Shown: positions 34,938-47,014, counted from the stretch's first letter. The stretch: DNA of 64,000 nt from Agrococcus lahaulensis DSM 17612 (GCF_000425105.1 NZ_AULD01000016.1:1-64000); one strand, 5' to 3'. The notes: a model not told the origin generated them from the sequence alone. Numbers and translations are program-made.

Positions 34938-35360
34938 GTGAGCGGTCAGGAGACCTACCCCTCGCGCCGCAAGGCGCGCAAGCACGCCGTCGAGGTGCTC
35001 TACTCCGCGCAGGCGCGGGACGAGGCACCGGAGGCCGTGCTGCGCGACACCGCCGCTCGGCTCGGCTGGGCGAAGCACCCGTGGTTCGCGTTCGCGCGCG
35101 AGATCGTCGCGGGCGTCGCGGACGAGCTCGAGGGCCTCGACGAGCTCATCGCCTCGTCGAGCGAGCACTGGACCCTCGACCGGATGCCCCGCACCGACCT
35201 CGCGATCCTGCGGGTCGGTGCGTGGGAGCTCGAGCACGAGACGGCGCCCGCGAGCGTCGTGGTGTCGGAGGCCGTGCACCTCGCGAACGAGCTCTCGACC
35301 GACCGCTCCGGCGCGTTCATCAACGGCGTGCTCGGCCGGATCGCGGCGCAGCGCGCCTGA
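34938..35360 (+). CDS. nusB: Transcription antitermination protein NusB
   Basis: A 140-residue all-helical RNA-binding protein that with NusE/S10 binds boxA and supports rRNA antitermination. Family blocks: SRRKARKHAVEVLYSAQARD, LIASSSEHWTLDRMPRTDLAILRVGAWEL, ASVVVSEAVHLANELSTDRSGAFINGVLGRIA. GTG start 1 nt after the efp stop. A decayed FAD-monooxygenase follows, so nusB is probably the end of the unit. Confidence 0.97.
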   Translation: MSGQETYPSRRKARKHAVEVLYSAQARDEAPEAVLRDTAARLGWAKHPWFAFAREIVAGVADELEGLDELIASSSEHWTLDRMPRTDLAILRVGAWELEHETAPASVVVSEAVHLANELSTDRSGAFINGVLGRIAAQRA

Positions 35361-35403
35361 GCCGCCGCGCGCGCACGGGCGCGCGAGCGCGGATGATGGC
35401 CGC

Positions 35404-35969
35404 ATGGCCGAGCGGACGCACGACTGCATCGTGGTGGGCGGCGGGCCCGCGGGCCTCGTGCTCGGCCTCCTGCTCTCGCGCGCGGGCGTGCGCACCGCCG
35501 TGCTCGAGCGCCACGGCGACTTCCTGCGCGACTTCCGCGGCGACACCGTCCACCCCTCGACGCAGCAGGTGCTGCACGAGCTCGGGCTGCTCGATCGCTT
35601 CCTCGCCCTCCCGCGACGGGCTGCTCGCGATCGGCGACGCGGCGCACGCGATGTCGCCAGCGGGCGGCGTCGGCATCAACCTCGCGATCCAGGACGCGGT
35701 CGCCGCGGCGAACGCTCGCGCCGGGGCTCCGGGCCGCCCGGCCGAGCGAGGCGCTGCTGCACCGCATCCAGCGGCGGCGCGAGCCGTCGGCCCGCGTCGT
35801 GCAAGCCGTGCAGCGCCGGCTCGAGACGGTGCTCGTGCGCGTCGCGGAGCCCGGCGCCGCCGTGCCCGTGCCGCTGCCGCTGCGCGTGCTGCAGCGCGCG
35901 CCGGCGCTGCGGCACCCTTTGGGCAGGCTCATCGGGCTGGGGCTCAGGCCGGAGCACCCGACGGGGTAG
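35404..35969 (+). pseudogene. FAD-dependent monooxygenase, decayed by internal deletion and frameshift
   Basis: Three pieces of one gene lie in three frames. From ATG 35404: MAERTHDCIVVGGGPAGLVLGLL..., an FAD-binding GGGPAG, and GDTVHPSTQQVLHELGLL, ending near 35615. Next, in another frame from about 35618: DGLLAIGDAAHAMSPAGGVGINLAIQDAV, the second FAD motif (GD...P), which in intact relatives lies about 280-300 residues from the start. Then from about 35713 in the third frame: LRAARPSEALLHRIQRRREPS to a TAG at 35967. Intact relatives are about 400 residues; roughly 200 middle residues (substrate domain) are gone. The N-terminal translation is still possible but cannot give a working enzyme. 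The lesions are seen directly; the family assignment is from motifs. Confidence 0.85.
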
Positions 35970-35979
35970 GCCGACCCGG

Positions 35980-35985
35980 TAGAGT
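35980..35985 (+). promoter_or_regulatory. -10 box of the pyr operon
   Basis: TAGAGT, placing the transcription start near 35992 and leaving a leader of about 48 nt before the pyrR GTG. Confidence 0.6.
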
Positions 35986-36011
35986 GGAGTCATCAGACAA
36001 CCTTGAAGCCC

Positions 36012-36033
36012 GTCCCGTGAGGCGGAGAAGGGA
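36012..36033 (+). promoter_or_regulatory. Probable PyrR-binding RNA element in the pyr leader
   Basis: The leader reads TCCCGTGAGGCGGAGAAGGGA. CCC and GGG can pair to present a GUGAGG-containing loop, close to the PyrR-binding loop described in Bacillus leaders (CCNGNGAGG type). It spans the purine-rich ribosome-binding region (GGAGAAGGGAG) of pyrR, so PyrR binding in the presence of UMP would block translation rather than cause attenuation. This matches the arrangement proposed for mycobacteria. The stem and loop are seen; the function is inferred. Confidence 0.55.
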
Positions 36034-36039
36034 GTCGCT

Positions 36040-36597
36040 GTGACTCAGCGTGCAGGTGCGCGCACCGTGCTCGGGCCCGACGAGATCGGCCGGGCCCTCA
36101 CCCGCATCGCCCACGAGATCCTCGAGGCGAACCACGGCGCCGACGACCTCGTCCTGCTCGGCATCCCGACCCGCGGCGTGCACCTCGCCCAGCGGCTCGC
36201 CGACCGCCTCGCCGACATCACCGGCATCGGCTTCGCCGACCGGGTCGGCGCGCTCGACGTCACGATGCACCGCGACGACCTGCGGGGCCGCCCGACGCGC
36301 GCGCCGCACCCGACGCGCGTGCCCGCCGCGGGCGTCGACGACCGCGTCGTCGTGCTCGTCGACGACGTGCTCTACTCGGGCCGCACGATCCGCGCCGCCC
36401 TCGACGCCCTCGCCGACCTCGGCCGCCCGCGCGCCGTGCGGCTCGCCGCGCTCGTCGACCGCGGCCACCGCGAGCTGCCGATCCGCGCGGACTTCGTCGG
36501 CAAGAACCTCCCGAGCGCGCGCAGCGAGCACGTCCGGATCCTGCTCGAGGAGGTCGACGGCGCCGACGCCGTGACGATCGAGGACGGCGCCGCATGA
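36040..36597 (+). CDS. pyrR: Bifunctional pyr operon regulator / uracil phosphoribosyltransferase PyrR
   Basis: A 185-residue phosphoribosyltransferase-fold protein that senses UMP and binds pyr mRNA, with weak UPRTase activity. PRPP-binding motif [20 protein letters not shown]; other family blocks are [26 protein letters not shown] and the C-terminal [21 protein letters not shown] start behind GGAGAAGGGAG. It heads the pyr operon and overlaps pyrB by 4 nt. Confidence 0.97.
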   Translation: MTQRAGARTVLGPDEIGRALTRIAHEILEANHGADDLVLLGIPTRGVHLAQRLADRLADITGIGFADRVGALDVTMHRDDLRGRPTRAPHPTRVPAAGVDDRVVVLVDDVLYSGRTIRAALDALADLGRPRAVRLAALVDRGHRELPIRADFVGKNLPSARSEHVRILLEEVDGADAVTIEDGAA

Positions 36598-37574
36598 GGC
36601 ACCTCCTCACCGCCTCGATGCCGCGCGACGAGGCCGTGGCCCTGCTCGACCTCGCCGAGGACATGCACCAGATCCAGGACCGCGAGCTCAAGAAGCTCCC
36701 GGCCCTGCGCGGTCGCACGGTCGTGAACCTCTTCTTCGAGGACTCGACGCGCACCCGCTCGTCGTTCGAGATCGCCGGAAAGTGGCTCTCGGCCGACGTC
36801 ATCAACGTGTCGGGCAAGGGCTCGAGCGTCTCGAAGGGCGAGTCGCTGCGCGACACGGGCCTCACGATCGCCGCGATGGGCGTCGACGGCGTCGTCGTGC
36901 GCTCGGGCGCCTCCGGCGCTCCCGCGCTGCTCGCCGACTGGATCGGCAGGCCCGTCGTGAACGCCGGCGACGGCACGCACGAGCACCCCACCCAAGCGCT
37001 CCTCGACGCCTTCGCGCTCCGCCGCCGGATCCACGGCGACGCCGCGCGCGGCAAGGCGCTCGACGGCGTGCGCGTCGCGATCGTCGGCGACATCGCCCAC
37101 TCGCGCGTCGCCCGCTCGAACGCGCTGCTGCTGCCGGCGCTCGGCGCCGAGGTCACGCTCGTCGGCCCGCCGCCGCTGCTGCCGCCCGCCGCGAGCGACG
37201 GCACTCGGCTCGGCGTGCGCGCCGAACCGAGCCTCGACCGCGTCATCGACGAGCGGCCGGACGCGATGATGCTGCTGCGCGTGCAGCTCGAGCGGCAGGC
37301 GGGGAAGGTCGCGCCGAGCGCCGCGGAGTACATCACCGGCTGGTCGCTCACCGACGAGCGCCTCGCTCGGCTGGGCGACGCTCACCTGCTGCACCCCGGC
37401 CCGATGAACCGCGGCCTCGAGCTCTCGAGCCGCGCGGCCGACTCCGACCGCTCCGCGATCCTCGAGCAGGTGACCGCCGGCGTCTCGGTGCGCATGGCCG
37501 TGCTCTACGCGCTCCTCGCGTCCGACCACCCGGCGCCAGACCACGCATCCTCAGTCTCCGGAGGCGCCCGATGA
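36594..37574 (+). CDS. pyrB: Aspartate carbamoyltransferase catalytic subunit
   Basis: A 326-residue transcarbamylase. Carbamoyl-phosphate motif [13 protein letters not shown], the [14 protein letters not shown] loop, [31 protein letters not shown] (start of the Asp domain) and the C-terminal [15 protein letters not shown]. No pyrI regulatory subunit is nearby, so control is presumably at the RNA level through PyrR. ATG overlaps the pyrR stop; ATGA overlap with pyrC. Confidence 0.98.
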   Translation: MRHLLTASMPRDEAVALLDLAEDMHQIQDRELKKLPALRGRTVVNLFFEDSTRTRSSFEIAGKWLSADVINVSGKGSSVSKGESLRDTGLTIAAMGVDGVVVRSGASGAPALLADWIGRPVVNAGDGTHEHPTQALLDAFALRRRIHGDAARGKALDGVRVAIVGDIAHSRVARSNALLLPALGAEVTLVGPPPLLPPAASDGTRLGVRAEPSLDRVIDERPDAMMLLRVQLERQAGKVAPSAAEYITGWSLTDERLARLGDAHLLHPGPMNRGLELSSRAADSDRSAILEQVTAGVSVRMAVLYALLASDHPAPDHASSVSGGAR

Positions 37575-38884
37575 CGACCCTGCTCACCGGCGCCGCCGTG
37601 CTCGGCGGCGAGCCGCGCGACCTCGCGATCGAGGACGGCGTGCTCGTCGACCCGAGCGCGATCGACCGTGACCGCGCCGAGGTGATCGACGCATCCGGCC
37701 TCGTGGCCCTCCCGGGCCTCGTCGACCTCCACACCCACCTCCGGCAGCCCGGGGGCGAGCAGGCCGAGACCGTCGCGAGCGGCGTGCGCGCCGCCGCCGC
37801 GGGCGGCTTCACGTGCGTCTTCGCGATGGCGAACACGAACCCCGTCGCCGACACGCCCGCCGTCGTCGAGCAGGTGCACCGGCTCGGCCTCGAGGCCGGG
37901 CTCGCGACCGTGCGGCCCATCGGCGCCGTCACCGTCGGCCTCGCGGGGGAGCGGCTCGCCGACATGACGATGCTCGCCCGCAGCGCCGCTCGCGTCACCG
38001 TCTTCAGCGACGACGGGCACTGCGTGCACGACGCCGAGCTCATGCGGCGCGCGCTCGAGCACGCAGCGGCGCTCGACGCGGTCGTCGCGCAGCACGCGCA
38101 GGACCCGGCGCTCACGCGCGGCGCCGTCATGCACGAGGGCCCGCTCTCGGCCGAGCTCGGGCTCGGCGGCTGGCCCGCGGTCGCGGAGGCGTCGATCGTC
38201 GCGCGCGACGCGATGCTCGCCGAGCTCGCCGGCGCACGGCTGCACGTGTGCCACGTCTCGACCGCCGAGACCGTCGAGGTCGTGCGGGCGGCGAAGGCGC
38301 GCGGTGCGCGGATCACCGCCGAGGTCGCGCCCCACCACCTGCTGCTCACCGAGGAGCTCGTGCGCTCCTACGATGCGCGCTTCAAGGTCAACCCGCCGCT
38401 GCGCACCGACGCCGACGTGCGCGCGCTCCGCGAGGCGCTCGCCGACGGCACGATCGACATCGTCGCGACCGACCACGCGCCGCACGCGCCCGAGGCCAAG
38501 CTCGCGGCGTTCGCGGATGCGTCGTTCGGCATGGTCGGGCTCGAGACGGCCCTGCAGGTGGTGCAGATGGCGTGCGTCGAGACCGGGCTCATGGACTGGG
38601 CCGGCGTCGCGCGCGCGATGTCGACGGCGCCCGCCGAGATCGGCCGGGAGCCGGGCTACGACGCGCCGCTTGCGATCGGCTCGCCCGCGCACGTCGTGCT
38701 CGTCGACCCCGCCGCGCGCGCCGTCGTCGAGGAGCGGCACCTCAAGGGGCGCTCGGCCAACTCGCCCTACCTCGGCCGGGAGCTGCCCGGCCGCGTGCTG
38801 CACGTCTGGCACGGGGGCCGACGCACGCTCGCGGCCGGGGAGATCGTGACCGGGGAGATCGTGACCGAGGAGGTCGGACGATGA
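37571..38884 (+). CDS. pyrC: Dihydroorotase
   Basis: A 437-residue amidohydrolase (class I type) that closes carbamoyl-aspartate to dihydroorotate. Metal ligands: the HxH of [11 protein letters not shown], His in [14 protein letters not shown], and Asp of [13 protein letters not shown]. The usual LREPG appears here as LRQPG, with Gln for Glu next to the substrate Arg; the Arg is kept. The C-terminus contains a duplicated GEIVT ([15 protein letters not shown]), produced by a 15-bp tandem duplication, which looks neutral. Overlaps the next gene by 4 nt (ATGA). Confidence 0.96.
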   Translation: MTTLLTGAAVLGGEPRDLAIEDGVLVDPSAIDRDRAEVIDASGLVALPGLVDLHTHLRQPGGEQAETVASGVRAAAAGGFTCVFAMANTNPVADTPAVVEQVHRLGLEAGLATVRPIGAVTVGLAGERLADMTMLARSAARVTVFSDDGHCVHDAELMRRALEHAAALDAVVAQHAQDPALTRGAVMHEGPLSAELGLGGWPAVAEASIVARDAMLAELAGARLHVCHVSTAETVEVVRAAKARGARITAEVAPHHLLLTEELVRSYDARFKVNPPLRTDADVRALREALADGTIDIVATDHAPHAPEAKLAAFADASFGMVGLETALQVVQMACVETGLMDWAGVARAMSTAPAEIGREPGYDAPLAIGSPAHVVLVDPAARAVVEERHLKGRSANSPYLGRELPGRVLHVWHGGRRTLAAGEIVTGEIVTEEVGR

Positions 38885-39363
38885 CGAAGGAGACGTTCGC
38901 GCTGCTGAGCGCGGGCGTCGTGGCGCTCATCGCGCTGCTCGCCGTGCTCGGCGTGCTCGCGCACCGACGACGCCAGCGCGACGTCGAGCCGCCGCTGCCG
39001 TGGATCGACGCCCGGCCGACCCTCGTCGCCGAGGCGCTCTACGTCGCGACGACGCGCGCCGGCGATCCCTACCAGCGCATCTTCGCCCACGGCCTCGGCT
39101 TCCGCGGCCGCACCACGGTCGCGATCGACGCGACCGGCGTGCAGCTCGTCGCCGACCGGCGCGAGGTGCGCATCCCCGCCGACCGCATCCGCGCGGTCGA
39201 GCGGGCCACCTGGACCATCGACCGCGTCGTCGAGCCCGGGGGGATCATCGTGATCGCCCACTCGCTCGGCGCCGACGTCGACACCTACCTCCGCATCATC
39301 GGCGACGACACCGAGGCGTTCGAGGCGCTGCGCGCCCTCGCCCGGGAAGGAGCACCCCAATGA
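38881..39363 (+). CDS. Membrane-anchored PH-like domain protein between pyrC and carA
   Basis: A 160-residue protein with one N-terminal membrane helix (about 8-28, ALLSAGVVALIALLAVLGVLA), a basic segment HRRRQRD, and a beta-rich domain (about 45-155) with GLGFRGRTTVAIDATGVQLV, VRIPADRIRAVERATWTID and GGIIVIAHSLG, which reads like a bacterial PH-like fold. A protein of this type is found between pyrC and carA in many actinobacteria (sometimes labelled export or membrane protein). The role is unknown. It overlaps both neighbours by 4 nt, so it is co-translated with the pyrimidine genes. Confidence 0.88.
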   Translation: MTKETFALLSAGVVALIALLAVLGVLAHRRRQRDVEPPLPWIDARPTLVAEALYVATTRAGDPYQRIFAHGLGFRGRTTVAIDATGVQLVADRREVRIPADRIRAVERATWTIDRVVEPGGIIVIAHSLGADVDTYLRIIGDDTEAFEALRALAREGAPQ

Positions 39364-40576
39364 CCACTCCCGCACCCGCGGCCCTCGTGCTCGAGGACGG
39401 CACCGTCTACCGCGGCACCGCCTACGGCGCGACCGGCCGCGCGCTCGGTGAGGCCGTCTTCGCGACCGGCATGACCGGCTACCAGGAGACGCTCACCGAC
39501 CCCTCCTACGCCGGCCAGATCGTCGTGCAGACCGCACCGCACATCGGCAACACCGGCGTCAACGCCGAGGACGCCGAGTCGCGACGCGCGTGGCCCGCAG
39601 GCTACGTCGTGCGCGCCGCGAGCCGCGTCGTCTCGAGCTGGCGCGCCGAGGGCTCGCTCGAGGCGCAGCTCGCCGAGGACGGCATCGTCGGCATCGCCGG
39701 CGTCGACACGCGCGCCGTCACGCGCCGCCTCCGCGACGCGGGCGCGATGCGCGCCGGCGTCTTCTCGGGCGACGCGCTCGAGTCCGTCGAGGCGATGCTC
39801 GAGGCGGTGCGCGAGAGCCCCGAGATGACGGGCCGCAGCCTCGCGGAGCTCGTGTCGACCGAGGAGGCGTACCGGTTGCCCGCGATCGGCGAGTCGATCG
39901 GCACGCTCGCCGTCCTCGACCTCGGGGTCAAGGCATCCACGCTCCGCTACCTGCAGCAGCAGGGCTTCGACCTCGTCGTGCTGCCGCAGGGCGCGAGCCT
40001 CGAGCAGGTGCTCGAGCACGAGCCGATCGCGGCGTTCTACTCGAACGGCCCGGGCGATCCCGCCGCGAGCGACGCGCAGGTCGAGCTGCTCCAGGGCCTG
40101 CTGCGCGAGGACCTGCCGTTCTTCGGCATCTGCTTCGGCAACCAGCTGCTCGGCCGCGCGCTCGGCTTCGGCACGTACAAGCTGCCCTTCGGCCACCGCG
40201 GCATCAACCAGCCCGTGCTCGACGTCGCGACCGGCCGGGTGGAGATCACGAGCCAAAACCACGGCTTCGCCGTCGACGCGCCGCTGCGCGAGCAGCTCGA
40301 GAGCCCCGCGGGCTTCGGTCGCGTCGAGGTGAGCCACTTCTCGCTCAACGACGAGGTCGTCGAGGGTCTCCGGGCGCTCGACATCCCTGCCTTCAGCGTG
40401 CAGTACCACCCCGAGGCCGCGGCGGGACCCAACGACGCCCACCACCTCTTCAGCCGCTTCCGCGAGCTCGTGCTCGCGCACCGCGCCGGCGCGCGCCCGA
40501 CCGGCGCCGACACGGCGACCGACGACGTGCGCGCCGCCGCCTCCCACGACTCCGACTCCGACCAGAAGGACGCCTA

Positions 40577-40577
<1 letters not shown>
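39360..40577 (+). CDS. carA: Carbamoyl-phosphate synthase small subunit (glutaminase)
   Basis: A 405-residue subunit that hydrolyses glutamine and passes ammonia to CarB. N-terminal domain with [16 protein letters not shown] and [16 protein letters not shown]; class I amidotransferase domain with nucleophile Cys in [23 protein letters not shown] and [10 protein letters not shown] (His-Glu). The C-terminal extension of about 25 residues ends [10 protein letters not shown] and is not conserved. ATG start overlaps the previous stop; the stop and the carB GTG share one base (TAGTG). Confidence 0.98.
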
Positions 40578-43857
<3,280 letters not shown>

Positions 43858-43861
<4 letters not shown>

Positions 43862-44661
43862 CCTTCCTCGATCGCCTCCGCGCCGCGGTCGCCGAGCGCG
43901 GCGCGCTGTGCGTCGGCATCGACCCGCACCCCGCGCTGCTCGCGCAGTGGGGGCTCGGGGCGGATGCGTCGGGCGCGGAGCGCTTCGGGCGCGCGGTCGT
44001 CGCGGCCGCGGCCGGGCGCGCGGGCGTCGTCAAGCCGCAAGTGGCGCTCTTCGAGGCGCTCGGCCCCGCGGGGCTCGGTGCGCTCGAGCGCGTGCTCGCC
44101 GACGCGCGCGCCGCGGGCCTCGTGACGATCGCGGACGCGAAGCGCGGCGACATCGGCTCGACGACGCTCGGCTACGCGGCCGCGTGGCTCGAGCCGGGCG
44201 CGCCGCTCGAGGCGGACGCGCTCACCGCGAGCCCCTATCTCGGCGTCGGCGCGCTCGACGGGCTCTTCGAGGCCGCCGAGCGCGGCGGCAAGGGCGTGTT
44301 CGTGCTCGCCGCGACCTCCAACCCGGAGGGCGCGAGCATCCAGCGCGCGCGGCTCGACGACGGGCGCACCGTCGCGGCGGCGGTCGCCGACGAGGTCGCG
44401 GCGCGCAACGCCGCGACGGGCGCCGGCCACGGCCTCGTGATCGGCGCGACGCTCGACCGTGCCGCGTACGGGCTCTCGCCCGACGCATCCACGCCCGTGC
44501 TCGCGCCGGGCTTCGGCGCGCAGGGCGCTCGGCTCGCCGACCTGCACCGCCTCTTCCCGGCCGATGCGCTCGTGGTCGCGAGCGCGAGCCGCAGCATCCT
44601 GCAGGCCGGTCCGGCGGGGATCGCCGCCGCGATCGACGCCGCCGGGTGGGAGCTGCCGTGA
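43858..44661 (+). CDS. pyrF: Orotidine 5'-phosphate decarboxylase (type 2)
   Basis: A 267-residue TIM-barrel decarboxylase giving UMP. Type 2 signature [21 protein letters not shown] contains the catalytic Asp-Lys-Asp set; also [27 protein letters not shown], and the phosphate site [14 protein letters not shown] and ASRSILQAG. Longer than the E. coli type 1 form, as expected for actinobacteria. GTG start coupled to carB, GTGA overlap with the mIHF-Gmk gene. pyrD and pyrE are not in the window. Confidence 0.97.
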
Positions 44662-45560
44662 GCCGCCCGGCGATCCCCGACCCCGGTGCCGCCGGGCGGG
44701 CGGCGATCGAGGCGCGGCGCGCGCGAGCCGCGGTCAAGCGCGCGCTCGCGACCGGTGAGCGCGGTCCCCGCGACGTCGCCGAGCGCGCGTGGCAGGAGCC
44801 GGGCAGCCCGCAGGGGCGGCTGCGCGTCGCCGAGTACCTCGGCAGCCTGCGCGGGCTCGGGCCGGCGCGGGTCGAGGCGCTCATGCGCGAGCTCGCGATC
44901 GCGTCCTCCAAGCGGCTCGGTGGGCTCGGCGGTTTGCAGCGCGAGCGCGTTCGCGCTTGGCTGGACCGCGTGGATCCCTCGCGCCGCCCCCGCCTCATCG
45001 TGCTCGCGGGACCGACGGCGGTCGGGAAGGGCACCGTCGCGCAGTACGTGCGCGAGCACTTCCCGCAGATCCGCCACTCCGTGAGCGCCACGACCAGGGC
45101 GCCGCGGCCGGGAGAGATCGACGGCGTGCACTACGCGTTCGTCTCCGACGCCGACTTCGACCGCATGATCGAGGACGGCGAGTTCCTCGAGTGGGCGACG
45201 GTGCACAACCTCTCGCGCTACGGCACGCCGCGCTCGAGCGTGCAGGCGGCGCTCGACGAGGGCTCGTCGGTGCTGCTCGAGATCGACCTCCAGGGCGCGC
45301 GGCAGGTGCGGGAGTCGTTCCCCGACGCCGTGCTGCTCTTCCTCGCGCCGCCGTCGTGGGACGAGCTCGTGCGCCGGCTCGTCGGCCGGGGCACCGAGAC
45401 GCCCGCGGAGCGGGCGAAGCGGCTCGAGACCGCGAAGGTCGAGCTTGCGAGCCAGCCCGAGTTCGACGCGACGATCGTCAACTCCGACGTCGCAGAGGCG
45501 GCCCGCGAGGTCGTCGAGCGCATCCTCGCAGCGGAGGCGGAGGGCGCGCCGCGGCAGTAG
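44658..45560 (+). CDS. gmk: Fusion of actinobacterial integration host factor (mIHF) domain and guanylate kinase
   Basis: A 300-residue protein with two parts. Residues about 13-104 match actinobacterial mIHF, a helix-two-turn-helix nucleoid protein: [41 protein letters not shown], and [18 protein letters not shown]. Residues 112-300 are a full guanylate kinase (GMP to GDP): P-loop [10 protein letters not shown] (118-126), [48 protein letters not shown] and the lid [17 protein letters not shown]. In most actinobacteria mihF and gmk are separate neighbours; here there is no stop or start between them. GTG start overlaps the pyrF stop. Whether both activities are used, or an internal start also makes free kinase, is open; no Met lies near the boundary. 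Confidence 0.93.
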   Translation: MSRPAIPDPGAAGRAAIEARRARAAVKRALATGERGPRDVAERAWQEPGSPQGRLRVAEYLGSLRGLGPARVEALMRELAIASSKRLGGLGGLQRERVRAWLDRVDPSRRPRLIVLAGPTAVGKGTVAQYVREHFPQIRHSVSATTRAPRPGEIDGVHYAFVSDADFDRMIEDGEFLEWATVHNLSRYGTPRSSVQAALDEGSSVLLEIDLQGARQVRESFPDAVLLFLAPPSWDELVRRLVGRGTETPAERAKRLETAKVELASQPEFDATIVNSDVAEAAREVVERILAAEAEGAPRQ

Positions 45561-45563
45561 GCT
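45558..45563 (+). promoter_or_regulatory. -10 box of the GAF-ANTAR gene, sharing the gmk stop codon
   Basis: TAGGCT; its first three bases are the gmk stop. The predicted transcript start is at or near the ATG of the mini-ORF at 45571 (7-nt gap). Confidence 0.55.
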
Positions 45564-45570
45564 TCCGCGC

Positions 45571-45591
45571 ATGCGGAGGACCCGGACGTGA
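45571..45591 (+). CDS. Possible 6-codon leaderless leader ORF (MRRTRT)
   Basis: ATG at 45571, 7 nt after the TAGGCT box, opens a frame of six codons ending in TGA at 45589-45591 that overlaps the GTG start of the GAF-ANTAR gene (GTGA). The mini-ORF also contains the GGAGGA Shine-Dalgarno of the GTG. It could couple or modulate translation of the regulator. Evidence is positional only; it may be chance. Confidence 0.3.
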   Translation: MRRTRT

Positions 45592-46337
45592 GCGTTGCCG
45601 AGCGCGACGCGACCCTGAGCGCTGCGTTCATCCGCTTCGCCGACGTGCTGACGACCGACTACGACGTCGTGGAGGTCCTGCACGCGATCGTGCTCGAGTG
45701 CGTGGAGCTGCTCGTGGTCGACGCGGCGGGCCTGCTGCTCGTCGATGCCGACGGCGAGCTCGAGCTCGTCGCGTCGACGAGCGAGGGCGCCGACTTCGTC
45801 GAGGTGATGCAGCTCAACGCGGGTGACGGCCCGTGCATCCACTCGTTCCGCACGGGCAGTGTCATCTCGGTGCCGGACGTGCGCGCGGTCGGGGCCGATT
45901 GGGAGCACTTCCGCCTCGCTGCAGCGCAGCGCGGCTACGGCTCCGCCTACGCCGTGCCGCTGCGACTGCGGGGCGAGGCGATCGGCAGCCTCGGGCTCTT
46001 CCGCCGGCGCGTCGGCGAGCTCGAGGGTGCCGACGCCGCGGTCGCGCAGGCGCTCGCCGCGCTCGCGACGATCGCGATCGTGCAGGAGCGGACGACGCGT
46101 GAGAGCACGGTGCTCGCCGAGCAGCTGCAGCGCGCGCTCGAGAGCCGCATCGTGATCGAGCAGGCGAAGGGGATCCTCGGCGAGTCGGCCGGCGTCGACA
46201 TGGACGAGGCCTTCCGCATGCTGCGCCAGCACGCGCGCGGCCACAACCTGAACCTGCGAGACGTCGCCGAGCGCGTCGTCGCGCGGTCGCTCTCCATCGC
46301 GGGCGACCGGCCGTCGGCCGACCGGGTCGTCGGCTGA
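45588..46337 (+). CDS. GAF and ANTAR domain-containing RNA-binding regulator
   Basis: A 249-residue cytosolic protein. GAF sensor domain (about 20-165) with GDGPCIHSFRTGSVISVPDVRA and YAVPLRLRGEAIGSLGLFRR; a short coiled-coil linker with a Glu/Gln-rich helix; C-terminal ANTAR domain (about 180-235) with SRIVIEQAKGILGESAGVDMDEAFRMLRQ-type helices (RIVIEQAKGILGE, EAFRMLRQHARGHNLNL). ANTAR domains bind paired RNA hexaloops and cause antitermination; the GAF ligand is unknown. GTG start behind GGAGGA. It sits between gmk and rpoZ, which are adjacent in most actinobacteria, so it is an insertion into a core cluster. Confidence 0.92.
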   Translation: MSVAERDATLSAAFIRFADVLTTDYDVVEVLHAIVLECVELLVVDAAGLLLVDADGELELVASTSEGADFVEVMQLNAGDGPCIHSFRTGSVISVPDVRAVGADWEHFRLAAAQRGYGSAYAVPLRLRGEAIGSLGLFRRRVGELEGADAAVAQALAALATIAIVQERTTRESTVLAEQLQRALESRIVIEQAKGILGESAGVDMDEAFRMLRQHARGHNLNLRDVAERVVARSLSIAGDRPSADRVVG

Positions 46338-46453
46338 CCGCCGTCGCTTGACACCGGCCCGCCGGCTCCCGCAGAGTGAGCCTCGGGAAGTCCGTGCCCT
46401 CCAGACCCCGGGGCGCGCTGCGGCCACGGCCGGATTGCGTGCGGGGGAGAAGG

Positions 46454-46642
46454 ATGCGGGAGCTGCTCTCGGAGCTGGGCTCGACCGGTGTGTCGATCGC
46501 GGTGCAGATCGTCATGGCGGTCGTCGTCGGCATGCTGCTCGCGCAGGTGCTCGGGCTCATCGCGTGGTCGATCGTCCGCGCCTCGCGCAGCGCGCGCCCG
46601 CAGCGGCCCGCTGAGAGGGATCCACGCCCCCCGGCAGGCTGA
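46454..46642 (+). CDS. Small membrane protein, about 62 residues
   Basis: From the ATG at 46454, behind GGGGGAGAAGG, the protein reads MRELLSELGSTGVSIAVQIV, then VMAVVVGMLLAQVLGLIAWSIV, one or two membrane segments spanning about 10-42, and a basic Arg/Pro-rich tail ending RDPRPPAG. No family is recognised. An in-frame upstream start at 46376 would add 26 basic residues with poor codon context. Placed between the GAF-ANTAR gene and rpoZ. Confidence 0.5.
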   Translation: MRELLSELGSTGVSIAVQIVMAVVVGMLLAQVLGLIAWSIVRASRSARPQRPAERDPRPPAG

Positions 46643-46666
46643 CGAGCACGCGCGGCAACGGCGCGA

Positions 46667-46672
46667 TAGGAT
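46667..46672 (+). promoter_or_regulatory. -10 box of rpoZ
   Basis: TAGGAT, giving a leader of about 75 nt to the rpoZ ATG. Confidence 0.5.
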
Positions 46673-46753
46673 GGTCGCTTGCGCCACTGGCGCCACGAGC
46701 TCCGCGGGCCGATCCCGCGCATCCGACACCGACCACAGCCGCAGGAGGCACGC

Positions 46754-47014
46754 ATGGCCACGCAGGGCATCATCAACCCGCCGATCGACGAGGTGCTCGA
46801 GAAGGTCGACTCGAAGTACCAGCTCGTGATCTTCGCCGCGAAGCGCGCGCGCCAGATCAACGACTACTACACCGACATCCACGAGGGATCGATGTTCGAC
46901 AACGTCGGCCCGCTCGTCGACGCCACGGTCGAGGACAAGCCGCTCTCGGTCGCGCTGCACGAGATCCACCAGGACAAGCTCGTCCTGACCAAGGACGAGA
47001 CCGCGCAGGGCTGA
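46754..47014 (+). CDS. rpoZ: DNA-directed RNA polymerase subunit omega
   Basis: An 86-residue assembly subunit of RNA polymerase. Contains [31 protein letters not shown] with the invariant KRARQIN, and a C-terminus typical of actinobacterial omega ([18 protein letters not shown]). The ATG at 46754 has GCAGGAGGCA before it; a longer in-frame start at 46679 is not family-like. One-base overlap with coaBC (TGATG). Confidence 0.96.
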   Translation: MATQGIINPPIDEVLEKVDSKYQLVIFAAKRARQINDYYTDIHEGSMFDNVGPLVDATVEDKPLSVALHEIHQDKLVLTKDETAQG

